64,000 nt of DNA, from assembly GCF_014193375.1 (NCBI RefSeq), contig NZ_JACHZF010000021.1:1-64000 (forward strand), given 5' to 3'. Positions 60,469 to 64,000 of this stretch are shown piece by piece. The stretch comes from Halomonas campaniensis (GTDB lineage Bacteria; Pseudomonadota; Gammaproteobacteria; Pseudomonadales; Halomonadaceae). The first letter of the stretch is position 1, and every line of letters starts with the position of its first letter. The notes under the pieces were generated by a model. That model saw nothing but the letters and a program-made list of their open reading frames with translations. It was not told the DNA's origin and made no database searches. Position numbers and translations under genes: made by a program.

Positions 60469-61743
60469 ATGACTGACGCGGCCCTGCCCACCACCCTGGA
60501 TGCCTGGCTGGCCCGGCTGGAAGCCGCCCATCCGGTGGGCATCGACCTCGGCCTCGATCGCGTGGCCGAGGTCGCCCGCCGCATGGGACTGCTGGCGCGG
60601 CCGCTGGCCAGGCGGGTGATCACCGTGGCCGGCACCAACGGCAAGGGCTCCACCGTGGCCATGCTGGAGGCGCTGGCCCGGGCCCACGGCCTCTCCACCG
60701 CCGCCTACACCTCGCCGCACCTGATCCGCTACAACGAGCGCCTGCGTCTCGATGGCCAGGAGGCCGACGATGGCCTGCTGATCGACGGCTTCACGGCCGT
60801 GGAGCGGGCGCGTCTGGCCGGCGAGCCGGTCAGCCTGACCTACTTCGAGGTGGGGACCCTCGGGGCCCTCTGGGCCATGGCGCAGCGGTCGCCCGATCTC
60901 GCCATCCTCGAGGTGGGGCTCGGCGGCCGGCTCGACGCGGTCAACGTCATCGACCCGGACGTGGCGGTGGTCACCACCGTGGCGCAGGACCATGCCGCCT
61001 TCCTCGGCACGGACCTCGAGCAGATCGGCCGCGAAAAGGCGGGCATCCTGCGGCCCGGCCGCCCCGCGGTGCTGGGCAGCCGCGACCTGCCCGCCAGCGT
61101 GCGGGAGGTGGCCGATTCGCTGGGTGCTCCCGTCTACGCGCTTGGCGAGGACTTCCGCTGGGACGAGGGCCTTCCCGACCCCGGCCTGCCCCTGGACAAC
61201 GCCGCCACGGCGCTGAAGGCCCTCGAGCTTGCCGGCGTGACCCTCGAGGCCGAGGCCTGCCGCCGGGCGCTTGCCGAGGTGCGCCTGCCCGGGCGCATGC
61301 AGTGGCTGGGACAGTGGTGCCTGGACGTGGGCCACAACCCCCATGCGGCCGGCTACCTGGCGGCGCGCCTCGCCGCGCGTCCCTGTGCCGGACGGACCGT
61401 CGCGCTGCTGGGGATGCTCGGTGACAAGGATGCCGACGGCGTCATGGCGGCCCTGATACCGGCCGTCGATGCCTGGGTGACGGCGAGCCTTGCGGGCGAC
61501 CGCGCCCGCAAGGCCGAGGACCTCGCCGCCCGGCTCGACCGCCTGGGCGCCGAGGTGCTGCACTGCGCCGACTCGCCGTCGGCCGGCGCCGACTGGCTGG
61601 CAGGCCGGCTGGCGCCCGAGGACCGGGTGCTGGTCTGCGGCTCCTTCTTCACCGTCGCCGAGGTGCTGCCGGGGCGGCTGGCGAGCGCATCGCCGACGGC
61701 GCAGACTGAGGGAAACGACATGCGCAGCGAGGGAGTGTCATGA
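60469..61743 (+). CDS. folC: bifunctional folylpolyglutamate/dihydrofolate synthase
   Basis: A 424-aa ATP-dependent ligase adding glutamate to folates. The Mur-ligase-like P-loop is VAGTNGKGSTVAML; YTSPHLIRYNERLR and EVGLGGRLDAVN follow, and the C-terminal domain contains DVGHNPHAAGYL. It lies eight bases after accD and overlaps the next gene by ATGA. Confidence 0.95.
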   Translation: MTDAALPTTLDAWLARLEAAHPVGIDLGLDRVAEVARRMGLLARPLARRVITVAGTNGKGSTVAMLEALARAHGLSTAAYTSPHLIRYNERLRLDGQEADDGLLIDGFTAVERARLAGEPVSLTYFEVGTLGALWAMAQRSPDLAILEVGLGGRLDAVNVIDPDVAVVTTVAQDHAAFLGTDLEQIGREKAGILRPGRPAVLGSRDLPASVREVADSLGAPVYALGEDFRWDEGLPDPGLPLDNAATALKALELAGVTLEAEACRRALAEVRLPGRMQWLGQWCLDVGHNPHAAGYLAARLAARPCAGRTVALLGMLGDKDADGVMAALIPAVDAWVTASLAGDRARKAEDLAARLDRLGAEVLHCADSPSAGADWLAGRLAPEDRVLVCGSFFTVAEVLPGRLASASPTAQTEGNDMRSEGVS

Positions 61744-62435
61744 AATACGGAATGCGGGAGCGTCTCAGCGGGGCGGTGATCCTGATCGCCCTGGCGGTGA
61801 TCTTCGTGCCCATGCTGTTCGACGAGCCGGCCCCGCGCAGCGAGCGGCCCCAGCCGGTGCTGACCATCGAGCAGCCCGTCGACGTGGAGCGCCGCGACGT
61901 CCCGGCGCCCCGTCCCCCGGAGAGCCTCGGCGAGATCGGGGCGCCGCTGGTGTCACGGGAGGATGACCAGGCCCCGTCGGTCGAGGAGGTCGACGATGCG
62001 GCGGCGGAGCAGGTGGCCCAGGCCGAGCCGGCGTCCGAGCCCCCGGTGGTGGAGCCGGACGCCAGCGAGGCTGTGGTGTCCCAGGCGCCCGAGCCGCCCG
62101 CCGAGACGCCGCCCGCCGATCCCATCGCCGAACTGGCCCGCGCGGCCGACCAGCGCCTGGCCGGCGAGGCCAGCGAGAGTGCGGCGCCCGCTGCCGCGGT
62201 CGCCTCGGGGGAGTGGGCGGTGCAGGTCGGCAGCTTCGGCGAGCCGGCCAATGCCGAACGCCTCGAGTCCCAGCTTCGCGAGGAGGGCTTCAGCGTCTTC
62301 AGCCGTCCCCGCGACAACAACCTGACCACGGTCTACGTGGGGCCCTATGACAGCTCCGAGGCCGGCGAGCGCGCCATGGGCGAGCTCAAGTCCCGTGCCA
62401 ACCTCCAGGGCCTGCTGGTCCGGGTAAGGAACTGA
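61740..62435 (+). CDS. dedD: DedD-like SPOR-domain cell division protein
   Basis: A 231-aa protein with one N-terminal helix (LSGAVILIALAVIFVPMLF), a proline/glutamate-rich periplasmic linker (about 30-150) and a C-terminal SPOR domain (about 155-230, WAVQVGSFGEPANAERL to GLLVRVR). SPOR domains bind denuded septal peptidoglycan. Position between folC and cvpA matches E. coli dedD. The stop and the next start are two bases apart. Confidence 0.9.
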   Translation: MKYGMRERLSGAVILIALAVIFVPMLFDEPAPRSERPQPVLTIEQPVDVERRDVPAPRPPESLGEIGAPLVSREDDQAPSVEEVDDAAAEQVAQAEPASEPPVVEPDASEAVVSQAPEPPAETPPADPIAELARAADQRLAGEASESAAPAAAVASGEWAVQVGSFGEPANAERLESQLREEGFSVFSRPRDNNLTTVYVGPYDSSEAGERAMGELKSRANLQGLLVRVRN

Positions 62436-62437
62436 GC

Positions 62438-63007
62438 ATGGCGCTGACCTGGCTGGACTGGATCTTCATCGGCCTGCTCACGGTGACCGCCGTGACCGGC
62501 TTCATGCGCGGGCTGATCCGCGAGGCCCTGGGCCTGGCGGCCTGGATCATCGCGCTGCTGGCCGCCCGGCTGCTCGCCGAGCCCGTGGCGGACCTGCTGT
62601 CTGGCCTGATCGACAACGCCGATGGCCGCCTGGTGCTGGCCTTCGTGCTGGTGATCTTCGCGGTGATCCTGCTCTGCGGCATCGTCATCCGGCTGATCCA
62701 TGCCGCGGTGGAGTGGGTCGGCATGGGCCTGTTCAACCGGGTCATGGGGGCCGGCTTCGGCGCCGCCAAGGGGGCGGCGATCCTGGTGCTGGCCACCATC
62801 CTGATCAGCCTGACGCCGCTGGCCCAGCTCGAGGCGTGGCGCGACGCCCAGCTCAGGCCGACCTTCGAGCAGCTGCGCGACTGGGCGGTGAGCCAGTTCG
62901 AGGCGAGGGAGGGGCGCCTGCCCGAGGCGCCGGAGTCCCTGCGCGAGATCTCCCTGCCCGGGCGCGGCGACGGGGCGGGCAATGACGCGGCACCCCCCGA
63001 CGAATGA
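62438..63007 (+). CDS. cvpA: CvpA family membrane protein
   Basis: A 189-aa protein with four transmembrane helices, beginning LTWLDWIFIGLLTVTAVTGFMRGLIREAL, of which the short WLDW and GFMRGL signatures are typical. Named for colicin V production in E. coli, it also affects envelope stress tolerance there. The C-terminal about 45 residues are hydrophilic. It precedes purF by 74 bases, as in many gammaproteobacteria. Confidence 0.92.
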   Translation: MALTWLDWIFIGLLTVTAVTGFMRGLIREALGLAAWIIALLAARLLAEPVADLLSGLIDNADGRLVLAFVLVIFAVILLCGIVIRLIHAAVEWVGMGLFNRVMGAGFGAAKGAAILVLATILISLTPLAQLEAWRDAQLRPTFEQLRDWAVSQFEAREGRLPEAPESLREISLPGRGDGAGNDAAPPDE

Positions 63008-63081
63008 ATTCCGGGCGGCCCGGCCAGCCGGTGCCGCCGCTACTCTTCACAGCAAGTTCCCGGCAAGCGAGGTAAGGTGGA

Positions 63082-64000
63082 ATGTGCGGTATCGTGGGCC
63101 TGATGGCCAAGCAGGCGGTGAACCAGGGCATCTATGACGCCCTGACGGTGCTTCAGCATCGCGGACAGGACGCCGCCGGCATGATGACCTGGCATGAGGG
63201 CCGCTTCCTGCTGCGCAAGAGCAACGGCCTGGTGCGGGACGTCTTCCACACCCGCCACATGGCGCGGCTGAAGGGCAACCTGGGCATCGGCCACGTGCGC
63301 TATCCCACCGCCGGCTCTTCCAGCGAGGCGGAGTCACAGCCGTTTTACGTCAATTCGCCCTACGGCATCAGCCTGGCCCACAATGGCAATCTGACCAACT
63401 CAGAGCAGCTCAAGCAGGAGCTGTTCTCCTCGGACCTGCGCCACATCAACACCAGCTCCGACTCCGAGGTGCTGCTCAACGTCTTCGCCCACGAGCTGGG
63501 CAAGCAGGGGCTGCACCTGGAGCCCGGCGACATCTTCGACGCGGTACGCCGCGTGCATCGTCGCTGCAAGGGCGGCTATGCCGCCGTGGCGATCATCAAC
63601 GGCGTGGGCCTGGTGGCCTTCCGCGACCCCAACGGCATCCGGCCGGTGGTCTTCGGCACCCGCGACGAGGGCGTCGGCCAGGAGGTGATGATCGCCTCGG
63701 AGTCGGTGGCCCTGGACGTGGGCGGCTTCGAGCTGCACCGCGACCTCGATCCCGGCGAGGCGATCTTCGTCGACATGGCGGGCGAGATCCATACCCAGCA
63801 GTGCGCCGACCGTCCCTCCCTGGCGCCGTGCATCTTCGAGCACGTCTACCTGGCGCGTCCCGACTCCATCCTCGACGGCGCCTACGTCTACGGCACCCGC
63901 ATGCAGATGGGCCGCAAGCTGGGGGATCGCATCCAGGCGGAGTGGCCGGAGCATGACATCGACGTGGTGATCCCGATCCCGGATACCTCGCGCACCTCGG
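63082..64000 (+). CDS. purF: amidophosphoribosyltransferase, N-terminal part (runs off the window)
   Basis: The first 306 codons of the enzyme that commits PRPP to purine synthesis. It begins MCGIVGLMA, so Cys2 becomes the N-terminal nucleophile of the glutaminase domain; there is no propeptide. [28 protein letters not shown] and SSDSEVLL complete that domain. The transferase half has started ([23 protein letters not shown]) when the window ends. GAGGTAAGG stands before the ATG. The full protein should be about 505 aa. Confidence 0.95.
   Translation, partial: MCGIVGLMAKQAVNQGIYDALTVLQHRGQDAAGMMTWHEGRFLLRKSNGLVRDVFHTRHMARLKGNLGIGHVRYPTAGSSSEAESQPFYVNSPYGISLAHNGNLTNSEQLKQELFSSDLRHINTSSDSEVLLNVFAHELGKQGLHLEPGDIFDAVRRVHRRCKGGYAAVAIINGVGLVAFRDPNGIRPVVFGTRDEGVGQEVMIASESVALDVGGFELHRDLDPGEAIFVDMAGEIHTQQCADRPSLAPCIFEHVYLARPDSILDGAYVYGTRMQMGRKLGDRIQAEWPEHDIDVVIPIPDTSRTS

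Overview
This is a high-GC gammaproteobacterial chromosome segment. The gene content (a complete Na+-translocating NADH:quinone reductase, acidic protein tails, and gene orders I recall from pseudomonads) points to Halomonas or a close relative in the Halomonadaceae. That assignment is an inference from gene content and order; there is no rRNA in the window. Coding density is high, and many genes are coupled by ATGA or GTGA overlaps. I saw no tRNA, rRNA, IS element, prophage gene or CRISPR array.

Layout. 0.2-6.8 kb: a three-gene RND efflux operon whose outer-membrane factor carries an extra N-terminal domain resembling an ABC-type substrate-binding protein. 6.8-10.2 kb: a NYN-domain protein, two small uncharacterised genes behind a good ANR/FNR-type promoter, and the ABC-F protein YbiT. 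10.3-17.5 kb: an aa3/caa3-type oxidase cluster (subunit II with fused cytochrome c, a fused subunit I+III, a small membrane protein) followed by a CPx copper ATPase, with CopD/HemJ-like and DUF2231 membrane proteins alongside. 17.6-21.3 kb: an orphan GspE/PilB-like ATPase converging on a divergent phosphoketolase-family enzyme. 21.5-23.7 kb: an Lpp-type murein lipoprotein between two L,D-transpeptidases. 23.8-38.1 kb: mfd, gap, nqrABCDEF, a reduced apbE-like gene, nqrM and sthA, the order I remember for Pseudomonas aeruginosa. 38.2-45.3 kb: a DUF488 protein, a PA2778/PA2779-type pair, holA, lptE, leuS and a zinc-ribbon protein. 45.3-52.6 kb: a membrane transporter-like protein, a LysR regulator, leuCD, leuB, asd. 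52.9-64 kb: fimV, truA, trpFBA, accD, folC, dedD-like, cvpA and the start of purF.

How the genes work together. The region joins central metabolism (gap, sthA, phosphoketolase-like enzyme) to membrane energetics (Na+-NQR and a copper oxidase with its own copper pump). It also holds envelope maintenance (Lpp plus L,D-transpeptidases, LptE, FimV) and leucine, tryptophan, aspartate-family, fatty-acid, folate and purine biosynthesis.

Intergenic spaces carry a conspicuous set of repeats: three copies of a 108-140 bp composite of outward REP-like hairpins around a shared core, a fourth related element before leuC, heptanucleotide tandem arrays at three loci, and two copies of a different inverted-repeat element. 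The most unusual observations are the outer-membrane-factor fusion, the ApbE-like protein that has lost expected catalytic positions inside a complete nqr operon, the ANR-type promoter in front of two unknown proteins, and the Lpp/L,D-transpeptidase cluster.
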